Assembly (NCBI GenBank): GCA_002914845.1
Contig: JXTC01000054.1
Location: 1,051,941 to 1,115,940, forward strand
Reading direction: 5' to 3'
Source: Trema orientale
Lineage: Eukaryota > Streptophyta > Magnoliopsida > Rosales > Cannabaceae
DNA: 64,000 nucleotides
The notes under the pieces are model-generated. The model had not been told where the DNA came from. It searched no databases and saw nothing but the letters and a program-made list of their open reading frames with translations. The position numbers were made by a program, and so were the translations under genes. Below, piece by piece: positions 11,286 to 23,600 of this stretch; the first letter of the stretch is position 1; each line of letters starts with the position of its first letter.

Positions 11286-12317
11286 CTGAAAAGATAAATC
11301 CTATGCGAGCATTATCCTACAGGTACATTTGCTATGTGCGAGCATTATAGAGTAATTTGAGGCTACAAACCCTAGAATTTGTCAACAGACTGTTTAACTA
11401 TTGTATAGCTCAACAGTCTTCTATGTGATCTTAGGGTTCGTCTGAAATGTTCGAGTAGTTCTTCGATAATCCATCATTCGGTCTACCTATTTCTATATAT
11501 GATCTGATTCTCAAATATCAACATTTCAGATCTTTATTCCTATGGATTTGTCAATTAATTCGTCAAGATAATAAGGAAGCATTCTGAGATTTTGATATCA
11601 CTATGGTTTATGTTTCTATAACCTAGATTTCAGATTTCTCTATAATCATGACTGGTTCTATGGGAATTGCATCGTGTAATAAAACGGTAAATATTAAGAA
11701 AAATGAGGAAGAGAGGCGGATGCTAACCTCGTCTTCAAAGAATTTGTCGACAGAGTTTCTGATGGACTTCGCCGGAGAAGATGATGAAAGTAAGAGAGTT
11801 CTTTTTGCCGGAGAAGATGAAGCACCGAGAAAGGTTTTCGCCTTGTAAATATTTATTGAGTCAGATTTCTGGAAAAATGAAAGTAAAAAAGAAGAAGGAG
11901 AATAGAGAGTACTTATATACTTTTGAGGTTTATCAAATTACAGTCATAGATCAAGACATTTACTTTTTGGATCTGATGGCAGAGTTTTACGTGGGATTTG
12001 AATTATGAAATTAAGTGAATTTAATTCTCGAAATTTGAATTTCGATTTGAAACAAAATGACGACTGACAAGCTGATGTCAGCGCCATCATCACAATTGCT
12101 CGAGAAACGGAGAAGTCTCCTCGAGTTTCGTCAATCTCTTGAGAAAGGCTGACACGTGGTGGCACTTGTCAGGAAAAATAGAGTAAAAAGAATTTTCAAG
12201 ATTTGACGACTCTCTAAAGATTTCAAGATGATCTCATGGCATCGCATTCTTAAGCTCGCATTTACAGGAATAAGAAGCTCCATTTAACCTAAAGGCTAAT
12301 GGAGCCGGGGGGGCAAT
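11286..12317. other. retrotransposon 3' spacer with polypurine tract
   Basis: No convincing sense gene is visible; short open frames at 11,648-12,008 have no recognisable motif. This segment would contain the promoter of the antisense gene. At 12,299-12,313, directly before the right LTR, the sequence ATGGAGCCGGGGGGG is a polypurine-rich tract, the expected primer for plus-strand synthesis. Confidence 0.7.
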
Positions 12318-12912
12318 TGTTATGCGATCTTAGATCCATGATTGGTCAACGCCAAGAAAGTTAACAGTCGGTTGTATCAGGTCACATATATTTTCTTTTA
12401 ATTAAAGTGCGACCTCTTCCGAATAAGATAGATGCGACCAGTATAAAAAGGAAATTATATCAAGTATTTACAAATGGATAATCAACATAGAAAAGGAAAC
12501 AAGCTTCAAAATGGAGATCGAGTAATCCTTTTATTTAATTTGAGATGTTACCCGATTCTATGTTTACCTAAAATTGTATTTCTGATAATACACTTACCCA
12601 TTTGTGTAATTAGGAAACCTTGAGCTATCCTCATCTATATAAAGATGGCTCATTCTCATTGTAATTCACGACACAATCATCTCACTATATACTCTCTGTA
12701 ATTCTCTCTTTGCTCTCACCTTGAGACTCAGAGAAACTCTTATAATTCTCCAGAAAATAGTGAAGAACAGTGGACGTAGGCTCATCTTTATTGGGGCTGA
12801 ACCACTATAAAATTTGTGTCTCCTTATTTGCTTTAATTTATCAATCATTTTCACACACAAGCCATATCTCGTAATTTTTTTAAATCTATTGTTGACAAAA
12901 CCTCTGTCAACA
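12318..12912 (+). repeat. right (3') LTR
   Basis: 595 bp, TGTTATGCG...TCAACA, ending in CA and followed by the target duplication CGGAT (12913-12917). It is about 95% identical by eye to the left LTR. The TATA-like word and pyrimidine-rich leader are retained. Confidence 0.93.
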
Positions 12913-13326
12913 CGGATTATACTATATTAAAAGTGGTAAATAAGGTGAGTATTATTTTCAGTGAAAAAACCAAAATTTGACACTATATTTTACAAAGAAT
13001 GAGGCGTATGGGTTAAATTTCAAATGTGATGAGAGTAAACAACTACTCTCGGCAAAAATTAAGAACTGTACGGTACTTTATATCCTATTTTAAAGTAAGT
13101 AATTTTTATTTAACGAACAAGAAGTTAACAAAACTCCTACATCTTTTTTTCCTATGCATGCAAGCTCACGATTCTGGCCAAATTGTGGGCTACCAAGCTC
13201 TTAGATCAAAATTTGACCGTTCAAAGTGGTCGTAGTTGTGGAGACATTTTATGGAGTTGTATAGTAGCCACTCCCCCCCTATTTTTATACTATAATAACA
13301 AAATGTAGCCCAGTTTTGAATTCATT

Positions 13327-13509
13327 ACCTTTGTTCACTTATGGAGCAATTTGGCAGCTAAAGCAGCAAAATGGAACATAAAAGAGGAAGATGCAGTACA
13401 TAAGGTTATCGATAACCTGCATGAGCCCATTAAGGAAGCGATAGTGCTAGAAGATTTCCGAACATTCCCTCAACCGTTTGAACGAGTTGCCCGCATGCAA
13501 GGAGTGTAA
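13327..13509 (+). pseudogene. orphan coding-like fragment, possibly gag-derived
   Basis: A 61-codon open stretch ending in TAA at 13507-13509, more GC-rich and more protein-like than its surroundings. Words seen are WSNLAAKAAKW, EEDAVHKVIDNLHEPIKEA and FRTFPQPFERVARMQG. The style (hydrophilic, helix-rich, ending in a conserved Phe/Pro word) resembles a piece of retroelement gag, but I do not recognise it firmly. There is no start codon in a sensible place and no flanking exon. Confidence 0.4.
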
Positions 13510-13961
13510 AAGACGGGTCCATCATAATAGCTTCTTATTTGTTTTAATTATGTTCGTTATGGGCATGGTTCTAATAGCACATCTCATTTTTCTCTCCACA
13601 CAATTCTTCTGATAAATTTTATTGGTAATGATATGAAAGAAGAACTCACCACTTTTGGCTTCTAGTAAAAGAGTAAATTGTTTTTAAAAAAAAATTATAT
13701 GTTCTACAATTTAAACCCTAAAATTTAGAGTCTATAAAATAATACTTGAGATTGAATTTGCATTTGTGAAATATGATATTCTCTATTGATTTTTTTTTTG
13801 ACATTTTTAGTACCAAGAAGATAATAATATTCTTCATTAAAACTAGATATTTCTTATTATTATCCTTAATTTTGATGGTATTATTGTCTTTTTACTTATT
13901 AAAATTATTCAAAAAGTCAATTCAATATATCAATTTTCAGAAATTCTTAATCTTAGGCCTT

Positions 13962-14397
13962 ATTTAGTGCATGAGACTAGAATTAGGATTAAGGTTGATA
14001 TTATTTATCTCATACCCGTGTTTGATGCTAATTTACAATTAGGATAAATAATCTATAATCCCAAAATAGTCTAATGTGAGTAGGATAATATATTTCATTC
14101 AAAAGTGTGAGATTAATAATCCCATACTCAAAGTGGTGTGACCCATATCTATTCTAAATTCTAAAATTAGTGGGTCTCACATCATGAGTACTTTTAAATT
14201 TTTTATGATTTAAACAAATCTAAAATAAATCTATTGCACATTCTAACGAAAAATGAGTCACACAATATAATAATAATCTTAATCCAATCTAATACTACAC
14301 CAAACATGAAATATTATTAAGTTTATCTAATTCAATCTATCACAATCTAATCTGATGCTATAATCTAATCTTAGTCCTGCATACCAAACATACTCAA
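13962..14397. mobile_element. probable MITE with degenerate inverted ends
   Basis: The left end (tttagtgcatgagactagaa) and the reverse complement of the right end (gtttggtatgcaggactaag) are similar over about 30 bp. The inner part has many copies of short taatct/agatta words in both orientations. TTA and TAA occur at the borders, which would fit a PIF/Harbinger MITE, but the duplication is not decisive. No coding sequence. Confidence 0.45.
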
Positions 14398-15088
14398 AGT
14401 ATTATTTTGCAAAATCTAAACTTAAAAATTTAAATCGTAGAACACTATTTTATGGAATTCACCCTTAGTGAAAAAAAAAATGTATCTTTTTACTAATATA
14501 AGATAGAATCTATTATTTTTTTTTTCTTTTTAATAAATCTCATCGGATACACCTCTAAAATCTCACAAGACTAGAATGAATATTCCCTCAAATTATTTAG
14601 CGTTAACAAATTAATATCCCAATTCCCGAGATAATTTTTAATTTTCTAGTATCTATTTTTCTCTTTTGACTAATTTATCATACACATATTTATTTCTCTA
14701 CAACATATCTTTTCCAACATTCGCATTAACTATCACAATCTTTTCCTCATAAATTGGTGATCCAATCTTCTTTAAAAACATGTCATTATTATAAGTGGAA
14801 AACCCATACGATATGAATTATACGTACATAAAATACGCATATGTTTCGTTGTCGTAGACTAATAACCGGCCATCTCTAATATTGAGATTTAAACTGTAGA
14901 AAGAGAAAAATATTCACACACATTCCAACGAGAAAAGAATATTTGCCGTTAATATATAAACGACACATCGTTTTTCTAGAGGTTAGCTGTTTTAAACTCT
15001 ACTCAAGATGCCGTTTGAATTCTCTCTTTTTCTTGGTTGTCGTCGTTTATGAATTTATTAACCTATAATGTAGAAACAACATGTCATT

Positions 15089-15438
15089 CGGGCCCTGTTT
15101 GGTTCGCCTATTTGAATGTATGTATTTGAATGAAAATTGTGGAATGTGTTATAATTGGAATGAGAGACATTTGAATAGAAAAAATAGTAGAATATGTTGT
15201 AATTAGAATGAGAGCATTGGAATGGATCATTCAAAAACACCTTCCTCTTTCCATTCTCATTCAAGATACAAATAAACTATTCCAATGATTATTTTTCGGA
15301 TGGACCATTTGAATGAAAAAACTAAATTGTTGAAACAAACACAGATCATTTGAATGGAAAAACTGAATTGTTGAAACAAACATACATTCAAATGGATTTT
15401 CTATTCCAATGGTTTGGAATGGTTGAAACAAACATACT
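15089..15438. mobile_element. MITE-like repeat rich in ATTTGAATG words
   Basis: It begins gggccctgtttggttcgcc, a start typical of several plant MITE families, and ends near gttgaaacaaacatac, whose complement again contains tgtttg. Inside, tttgaatg/cattcaaa and ggaatg/cattcc words recur in both orientations, so the segment could fold into an imperfect hairpin. No clear target duplication is visible. The superfamily is unresolved. Confidence 0.4.
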
Positions 15439-16401
15439 ATTATTTTTTGATGCCACCTCTAAATTTTGCAAGAAGAATGTTAGTAGTACTTTTTTTTATA
15501 CTTTTTTAATCTCATTGTCTAATATATAGTTTATACTAGAATTTGTTGTATTATTAAAATATTAAACTAGACAGTGGAATCCACATATTTGACAATAAAA
15601 TTAGAGATTATTAAAGAGAGGGAGAAAGGTAATACATTTAGCATTTCTTATTTTACAATATTACTGTCTTAGAAAAAAAAAATTGCAAAATGACACGTGT
15701 TTTGTTAAAAACCAAAATGCCAATACCTATATATCTATATAACATAATCTATGTATATACGCATAAAATATTTCGCGGCCGAATGATGAAACACTTGAAC
15801 AATTTCCGGCTTCGCTAATCTTCTGGTACGATTTTCCGGCGATTCTGATAAGGTAGAAGCTATTTGATTCTTCGATTTCAGTAATAGTTTTCTGTACTTG
15901 ACAGTAGAAATAGCTGGGTCTCAGTCTCAGTCTCAGTTTTCTTTTTTTTTTTTCTTTTTTTTTTTTTCCCGAGATGTTCCTTTGTGGTTTTTCTCGGAAG
16001 ACCCAAACACTACGGCGTTTGAAATTTTGTGGGAATTATCTGAAATTTTCATCTTGTAAGGATTACCTAATTATGGTTCTCCTTGTTTGGTTGCTGGGAA
16101 AATGAGTAGAAGAAGAGATTTTTTTATTTTTGAATTCACGAAGAAGAGATCATTACCTTTAAATTGCGATTATTACCTTTAAATTGCGAAATACCCATGT
16201 GCGTAGTTATGATATTTCTGGTTTTGAATTTTGATGATAATCTTGGATTGTTGACAAAAATGGGTTTTTATTGGATGTATTTGATTCTTATGAGTTGCTT
16301 TAAAGTACCCATAATTTTGTTTTGTGATATTTTAATCACAGGGTTTTTCTCTTTGAACTTCTCTTTGATTGTGGAAGTTGCGGTGTGAATTAAGAAAGGT
16401 T
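15439..16401 (+). promoter_or_regulatory. upstream and leader region of the EDM2-like gene
   Basis: TATA-like sequence (ctatatatctatataaca) lies near 15,728-15,745, and pyrimidine-rich leader-like sequence at about 15,800-15,980. A long T-rich stretch follows. The coding start is 16402. A 5'-UTR intron in 15,850-16,380 is plausible because the stretch is T-rich and contains stops, but I cannot fix its ends. Confidence 0.4.
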
Positions 16402-17658
16402 ATGGCTTCATCAGATGATGAGGCTGAGGCCTTGCCACTATCTGTTGCAAATTACCATTTTGTTGATGACAAAGATGAACCTGTGTCGTTTTCTGTTTTG
16501 CCAATTCAATGGCGGGAGAGTGAGCCGATTGATGGTAAGAAGCTACAGGTTTTTCTTCACGGGACTGCTGATAACGGGCTTCAGAAAATATATAAGCGTG
16601 TCATAGCTTGGAAATTTGATCTTTCTAATGTGAAGCCTGAGATATCTGTGCTGTCAAAGGAGAATAATTGGATCAAGCTTCAAAAGCCCAGGAAGAGTTT
16701 CGAGGACGTGATTAGATCAATCTTGATAACGGTGCACTGTCTTCATTTCGTAATGAGAAATCCTGAAACATCAGGGAAATCTTTGTGGGATCACCTGTCT
16801 AAAGTTTTCAGGTGTCTTAAACTTCCTCACATATTTAATATTTCCGTGCCTTTTGTTATCTTGGTGCTCATTTACAGTTCTACTCAATTTGCAGTTTATA
16901 TGAGGTTAGGCCTTCTGAGAATGATCTGGTAGATCACACTACTTTAATCAGTGAAGCTGTTGAAAGGAATGAGGCCTTATCAAAGTCTGAGGTTTGTATA
17001 GCTTCCCCGACCCCCCACCCCTCAGGTCATTGTTTTGTACGTTCACATATTCATTTGTACAAGAAGTTAGAGTTTGTTTTTCGAATAGTTCATCGAAATT
17101 CATGATACTGAAAGGATGCATGGGATGAATCATGAAATTAAAACCTTTTCCAATAGTAGAAGTCAGTAGACATAATAAGAATAGTATTCTCAATGACGTT
17201 TTAGTTGATGCAAAATAATAATGGCCACAGCATCTTGAACTGCTAATGGTTATCAAATGAGATCTTTTCCTCCTCCCCCCCTTCAAAGGAGAATATTAAT
17301 GAAAACAACACTAATGAACAGAAATTCCCTTATATTGTAGGATACTCTTACACCTTTGTTTTGTTAGCCAGTTCCCATGGCTATATATTAATTTGCTTTT
17401 TCTATGAAATGATATAAAGTACAAATTGAACCTTAGCCTCATAGTTAAGAAACATGGACTTTTTTGTTTTTAACTAAAGTATTTATGATCAATTTCTAGT
17501 ATGCATATCTCAACTGTAATTGAAATTTGTCTGTTGAGCAGTTTCTACTTGCATTTCTAAATGAGAAGCCCATAAAGAGAAGACTACCTAATGAGGTATA
17601 TTATCTTGCTTATATAGTCTAATTAGTCATTTCTATACTTGCCTCCTCGATTTCTGTT

Positions 17659-17697
<39 letters not shown>

Positions 17698-20600
17698 CCA
17701 CCTTTATCTTTTTTAATAAGTAAAGTTATTTGTTTTTCAGGAAAGGCAAGCGACAGCAATTTCAAGATTCATAGTTGATGATACTGATGCTGATACAGTG
17801 GATTATGCTGAAGAGGATGAGTCCAATGAAGATGATGAACTGTTTGATACTGTCTGTACTTTTTGTGATAATGGCGGTGATCTTTTGTGGTATGCTCTTG
17901 CTGTCGAACTCTCTTATTTAGTGATGCTACTCATCTTTGCTATAGTCATTGTTTACTTATTTATTCGTTTTTGTGTGGCTGCTTCTTTTACTTTTATTGT
18001 CTTAATAAGCGTTCATGTGTAATGATTTTTTACGTTGAAGCAAGTATTAAAATGATTTAGATTGTCGCATCCATCATTATCATCATCACTATAGAGAGCT
18101 TTATAGTTTTGTATGTTATTTTCACTATCATACAAATGGATAGGCATATGATGGATGGCCATAAATGTTAATGTTCTTGGTTGTTGGTCTGAATCTCTAT
18201 TGTAAACTGTTTAACTTTTCTTTTCTTCTTGTTCCTTTATATATGTATATATATATAGGCTCTTGAAAAAAGAAAAGAGTTGTAGAAGGCTAGAGGATGA
18301 ATAGCCTCCAATCAAAAGCGGATTTTCTAAACTTATAGAGAGAAGAAACTAAAAACAACTGGCTAACCCTCTAATTGAAAGGTCCTCAACCTACAATATA
18401 TTAAAGTCATCTTCCTGCTACATGCGTGCAACTTAAATTAAAAAGAAAAAGAAAAAAAAAGATATATACTTAATCACCCTTCAGTATGAACATTGGCATG
18501 AGGAATACTTAGAACTAGTTTGTTGAAATAGTCTATTTTGGTAACTTCCTGAAGGAAATCTTAGTTTATGTATAAACAGGAGAAAGGAGATTGGATTGTG
18601 ATTTTAAAAAAATGATGCTGAGTTGGCATTCTTGATTGGGCCTGTCTGCTACTTCATGGTCGTATTTTATTTATGTTTCAAGAAAGTTTTGTGGTGTACC
18701 ACTGCTAAGTTGTTATCAGACCCTGAGCAATAATTTCAATGTACAATTTGAAATCTCCTAAATTCCTTCCTCATTCATGATAGCTGTGCTGTTTTCTCAT
18801 CATTCTTCGTAAACATTGAGTATCAAATTTAAAGTGTTAATGCTATGTGTGGTTTAATGCAGTTGTGAGGGGAGCTGCCTAAGGTCATTCCATGCTACTG
18901 TGGAGGCTGGTGAGGACTCTCTTTGCAATTCTCTTGGCTACACAGAGGATGAAGTAAATGTATGTCACTGATCTGTATTACTTGTGCAATTTGATTTCAT
19001 TTTTTTTGTTTTTCTTATATCTGAGAATGATCTTCCTTTAATTTCCTTTATCCCATAAAACTTGGCAGGCGATCCAGCAATTTTTGTGCAAGAATTGTGA
19101 ATATAAACAGCACCAGTGCTTTGTCTGTGGGAACTTAGGCTCCTCTGATAAATATTCAGGTGCTGAGGTATGAGTTTCTTTAAGGAACTTAGACTGTTAT
19201 CTAAATTTTTGTATGTCCAATATTACCTTATATGATTACGGTTGGAATTAATGTGAAAGGACATGGTTCAAAATAACGGACTGTAGCTTCTTTACATTTT
19301 ATTCCAATGAAGAAGCATTGGAAGTGAAATTTACTCTCTCTCTCTCTCTCTCTCTGTTCAAAACAAGGGACTGTGGCTTCTTTACACTTTACTCTAATGA
19401 AGACACATTGGAAGTGACTCTCTCTCTCTTAGTTCAGGACAGGGACTGTAGCTTTTTTACATTTTATTATAGTGAAGAACATTGAAAGTGAAATTTGCTT
19501 TTTGTATCTCTCTCTCTCTCCCTCTCTCCTCGTATCAGGTGTGGAGAGGGGGATGTTCATTGTCAGTGCAAATCTCTCTCTCTCTCTCTCTCTCCCGCCC
19601 ATTTCAAGTGTGAAAAGGGGGCTGTTCATTGTCAGTGCAAATTTCTCTCTCTCTCTCTGTTCGTTTCAGGTGTGGAGAGGGGGATGTTCATTGTCAGTGC
19701 AAATCTCTCTCTCTCTCTCTCTCTCTCTATGTTTCGGGTGTGGAGAGGGGGATGTTCATTGTCATTGCCATTTTTTAAAAAGTTCTTGCTACAAACATGT
19801 ATGCTTATTTTGAAATGAGCCTGGTGATATGAATTTCTTCAGGTCTTCCGTTGTGTTTCTGCGACATGTGGCCGATTTTACCATCCACGTTGTGTTGCAA
19901 AATTGCTCATTCTAGATAATGGAGTTTCTGCTGAAGACCTAGAGAAAAAGATTGCTGAGGGAGAATCTTTCACTTGTCCAATCCATAAGTGCTGTGTTTG
20001 CAAACAAGGAGAGAACAAAAAGGATCCCGACCTGCAGTTTGCTGTATGTAGGCGTTGCCCTAAATCTTACCATTGCAAATGCTTGCCACGGTATTCTGCA
20101 TGTGTAGTTATATTTTATTTGTTTTCCTTTCTAATACAAAGTTGAACTATCGCGATCCTTTATCAACGTTCTAGATGGTTGATTCTTAAGTTGGTTTTTT
20201 CAGAAAAATCTCCTTCGAAAACATTGAGAAGGAAGACATAATAGCTAGGGCTTGGTCAGATCTTCTGCCCAATCGTATTCTAATATATTGCTTGTAAGTG
20301 TTCGCTTTTGTATGGGATTCTTTTTTCATGATATTCTTGGAAGTTACTTGCTATATATGGTTTGTTCCTATCCTTCTGTCCAGAAAGCATGAAATAGATG
20401 AGGAAATTGGAACTCCAGTGAGGAACCATGTAAAATTTCCTGGTGCTGAAGAAAAGAAGAGCACTTCAGGAAAGATGAAGACTAGTATTGGAGAAAAGAG
20501 GCAAAAGCAGACTTCGGGGTTGCTAGGAGACGGGAAAAAAAATGTTTCTAAGACTAAGATTACAGTTCTTCCCTCAGAAGAATCCCTTCAAGGAAGAACA

Positions 20601-23600
20601 ACTTATGCTGCATCCAAACTGACTAAGAAATCATCTTTTGCTCTAAAAGTAGGTAGTAAGGAAACTTCTGGAAAGTTATCTTCTGGATCAAATACCCCTA
20701 AAAGAAAAAAAGTAAATGACGCATCCAGAAAGGAACTGAATTCACCCATGGCTGAGGACTCACTGGGTAATAGGCTTTTTGAATTAATGAATGAGAGGTC
20801 TGGAACAGTGAAATCAGGGAAGCAAAGTACATCTGATGGCAAGCTTAATAAGGCAACAACAGTTAATCCTGCTACAGAAAAATTGAGCAGTGAACTGCCT
20901 CCGTTAGATGCTGATAGAGAGAGGAGGTTTCTATTTCCCTTCCCCCCCTTGCTATTTACCTCTTCTTGTTCTAACATGGATTGTGTTTCATTTTACACTA
21001 TATGGTTCAATTTAACAGGCAACTTTATTGGTTGCAGATAATCATGATTTTAGATGTATATACTTATGTATCAGTCTCTTGATCTGATTTGCGATGTAGG
21101 TTATTAGATTTGATGAAGGATGCAGAATCTTCAATAACCATTGAAGATATTAGAAAAAAGTACAAAGTTCCCTCTACGCATGTAACCACACAAAAATTTG
21201 CCACGGAAAGAGCAGCTATTACACTTGGAAAGGTGGAGGTTGCAGTTGAGGTACTTATCTTGTCAAATTTCATGTTCAATTGGTTGTTAATGGTTCCGTT
21301 CAATTTATTTTTCTTATTAAAAGCTTTCTACATTTTTCATTGTGCAGGCAGTTCGAGCAGCTTTACGTAAACTTGAGGAAGGGTCCAGTATTGAAGATGC
21401 AAAAGCGGTTTGTCAGCCTGAGGTTGTTCAGCAGTTATTTAGATGGAAGGTCAGTTATCCTGCAACTCTTTTGTTTATTCAATTATCTCAAGCTTGTTAT
21501 AGAGTATACGTATTTGTCTTTATATTCTTTGCATTATGTTTTGTTTAGTGCTTTGGATGGTTATAGTCTAATATGCCTGAACTTTTCTGCTTCCTGTCTC
21601 TTTCTTAAACAAGTTGTCCAGGATTTTTAATTTGTCTGTATAGTAAACTCCTACATTGTTACATTCAGTGTGTAAATTTATCTAATTTCTTAGAGATGAG
21701 TGTATTCTTATGCACTAGTTCATAAAATTTATTTAGTTTCTTAGAGATGAGTGTATTCTTACGCACTAGTTCATAACGGAAAGTCCGCGAGTTCATTACA
21801 CCCTTTTTGTGGGAACTTATGCATTGATAATCATGTGTTCCATGTAATTAGACATCTACTTAATGAAATTATAAATGTTTTTTTTTTTTATTTTTTTATT
21901 GACTTATTAAATTTTTGTGATATAGGATAGACTTGGGGTAAGTCTTGCACCATTTCTACACGGTATGCGCTACACATCATTCGGTCGACATTTTACAAAG
22001 GTGGAGAAACTTGAAGAGGTAATGTAGTTCCATTTTGCTCCATGTATGCCAAAATTGCTTTCCCAGTTTAATTTTTGTTCCTCATTGCTATTTTGACATC
22101 TTATCAATATGGCTTGCTGTTTACACGGCCCTACTCTTTCATCTATGTCCCAGTTTTACTCAACTATTCAGCAGAGAAAATTTATAGAGGCTTTATGAAA
22201 CTTTAACTACACTGTTTTAGAGTAATGGTTAAACAATTAACAAATAGAAGAACGAGCATAATATTAATGGTCCTTTATAACTTTGCGCTTTTCATTCAAG
22301 TTCTACCATCTTAACTCATAGTAGAATTCTTCACGGTGCTGCGACTTTAGGATAACTTGCTTATACGAAGATATGCTGCAGAAAAGGAAAAAATATTATT
22401 AAGCCTTGTTCTGTATGCTCATTTTGGTTATACCAGAACCCGATTATATCATCAGTTAGGGGGGACCAAGTGCTTAATCCAAAATCCTGGGTGGCTGCAA
22501 AATTCTTTTGTACAAGTGTCCTGTACCTTGTTTCTTTCCCAAAAAAGGAATAACGGAGAGGCTCTCGGAAAGAGAGTTGCTAGTTTTTCTTGGAAAAGTG
22601 GTAGTAGATTTGGGAAAGAGATCAGCTGTCCCAAAATGCTGTCCTATCCACTTAAATAATGACAAATCAGCAATAATTACTCCTATGAAGAAGTTAAAAG
22701 AGTTTCTTTTCTTTTTGCTAATTTGTAAGTTGATGTGATAGCAAATGAGACAACCTTTCTTGGACAACAGATGTCAGTCCGTAGATTTGTAATGCTATTA
22801 TATCTCCCCCATCTATGTAAACGTGTATATTTGTCTTTTCCGGATTTTTGAGGGTTTCACGATGCCTTCTTTGCCTGATTGTTTACACTTTTGACAATGT
22901 TAAAATATTATTTCATCGATTTGTAGTAATTTAATTTGGCCTTCCGTTGTTATTTTGGATAAAGTATGAAGGAAATTTTCTTGGTGCAGTAATGGTTTTG
23001 AAAAAGAGAGAAAAAATTCTTTCCTTGACATGTGAGAGAAGAAATATGGTGGCCCAGTGAAGAAAAAAGCAAAAAGCGAAAAGCAAAACAAAGATTATTT
23101 TAATGAGACACCGGGAAAGTGTGTAATGTGGCTATCTTGCATACCTTGTTGTAAATTAAACATACCAATTTAGTTTACGATATTCGTGTATCAGAATATT
23201 TTCTCCCATCAATGGTGTCAGATTTCGAAATTCTCTAGTTGTGCTTAATTTCTTATTACTTCAATGAAGCCTTGTCAATGATAAAACTTGACTTTTGCAG
23301 ATTGCCAATAAACTCCACTGGTATGTACAAGGTGGTGATATGGTAAGATTTTTTTCATTATTTGTCTTTGGTTTATGTTGAGTATGTGATGTTATAAATC
23401 TCTGTTCCAAGGCAACATCTTTTTGGACAATTCCCAAACTTAAGCAGATAATTAGATGGGAATTTTGTATTTATTTTACTTTTATCTTTTATTTCTTTTT
23501 CTTGAAAGGTATAATTTATTTTCTTGGATTGCTGTATCTCTGCATTACAACCAAACTGTTGTATTACTTGAGCGCATGTTTTAAGCAGAAAATATGTGGT

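Larger units (their letters stand above)
1980..12912 (+). mobile_element. Tat-type Ty3/gypsy LTR retrotransposon, complete but degenerate
   Basis: An element of 10,933 bp bounded by direct LTRs that begin TGTTATGCG. The right LTR ends in CA. The 5-bp target duplication CGGAT lies at 1975-1979 and 12913-12917. Internal order: priming site, gag, protease, reverse transcriptase, RNase H, a second RNase H, integrase, spacer, an antisense gene, spacer, purine tract, right LTR. Protease-RT-RNaseH-integrase order makes it Ty3/gypsy. The second RNase H and an extra 3' gene are known of the Tat group. By eye the LTRs differ at about 30 of about 590 positions, mostly transitions, so the insertion is several million years old under usual plant rates (inference). 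Stops and frameshifts in gag, protease, RT and integrase make it non-autonomous. Confidence 0.93.

Noticed and set aside
22357-22659. Open frame of 100 codons in EDM2 intron 12
   Set aside because: The exon 12-13 join is required for the EDM2 protein and this frame has no recognisable motif. It is ordinary intron sequence.
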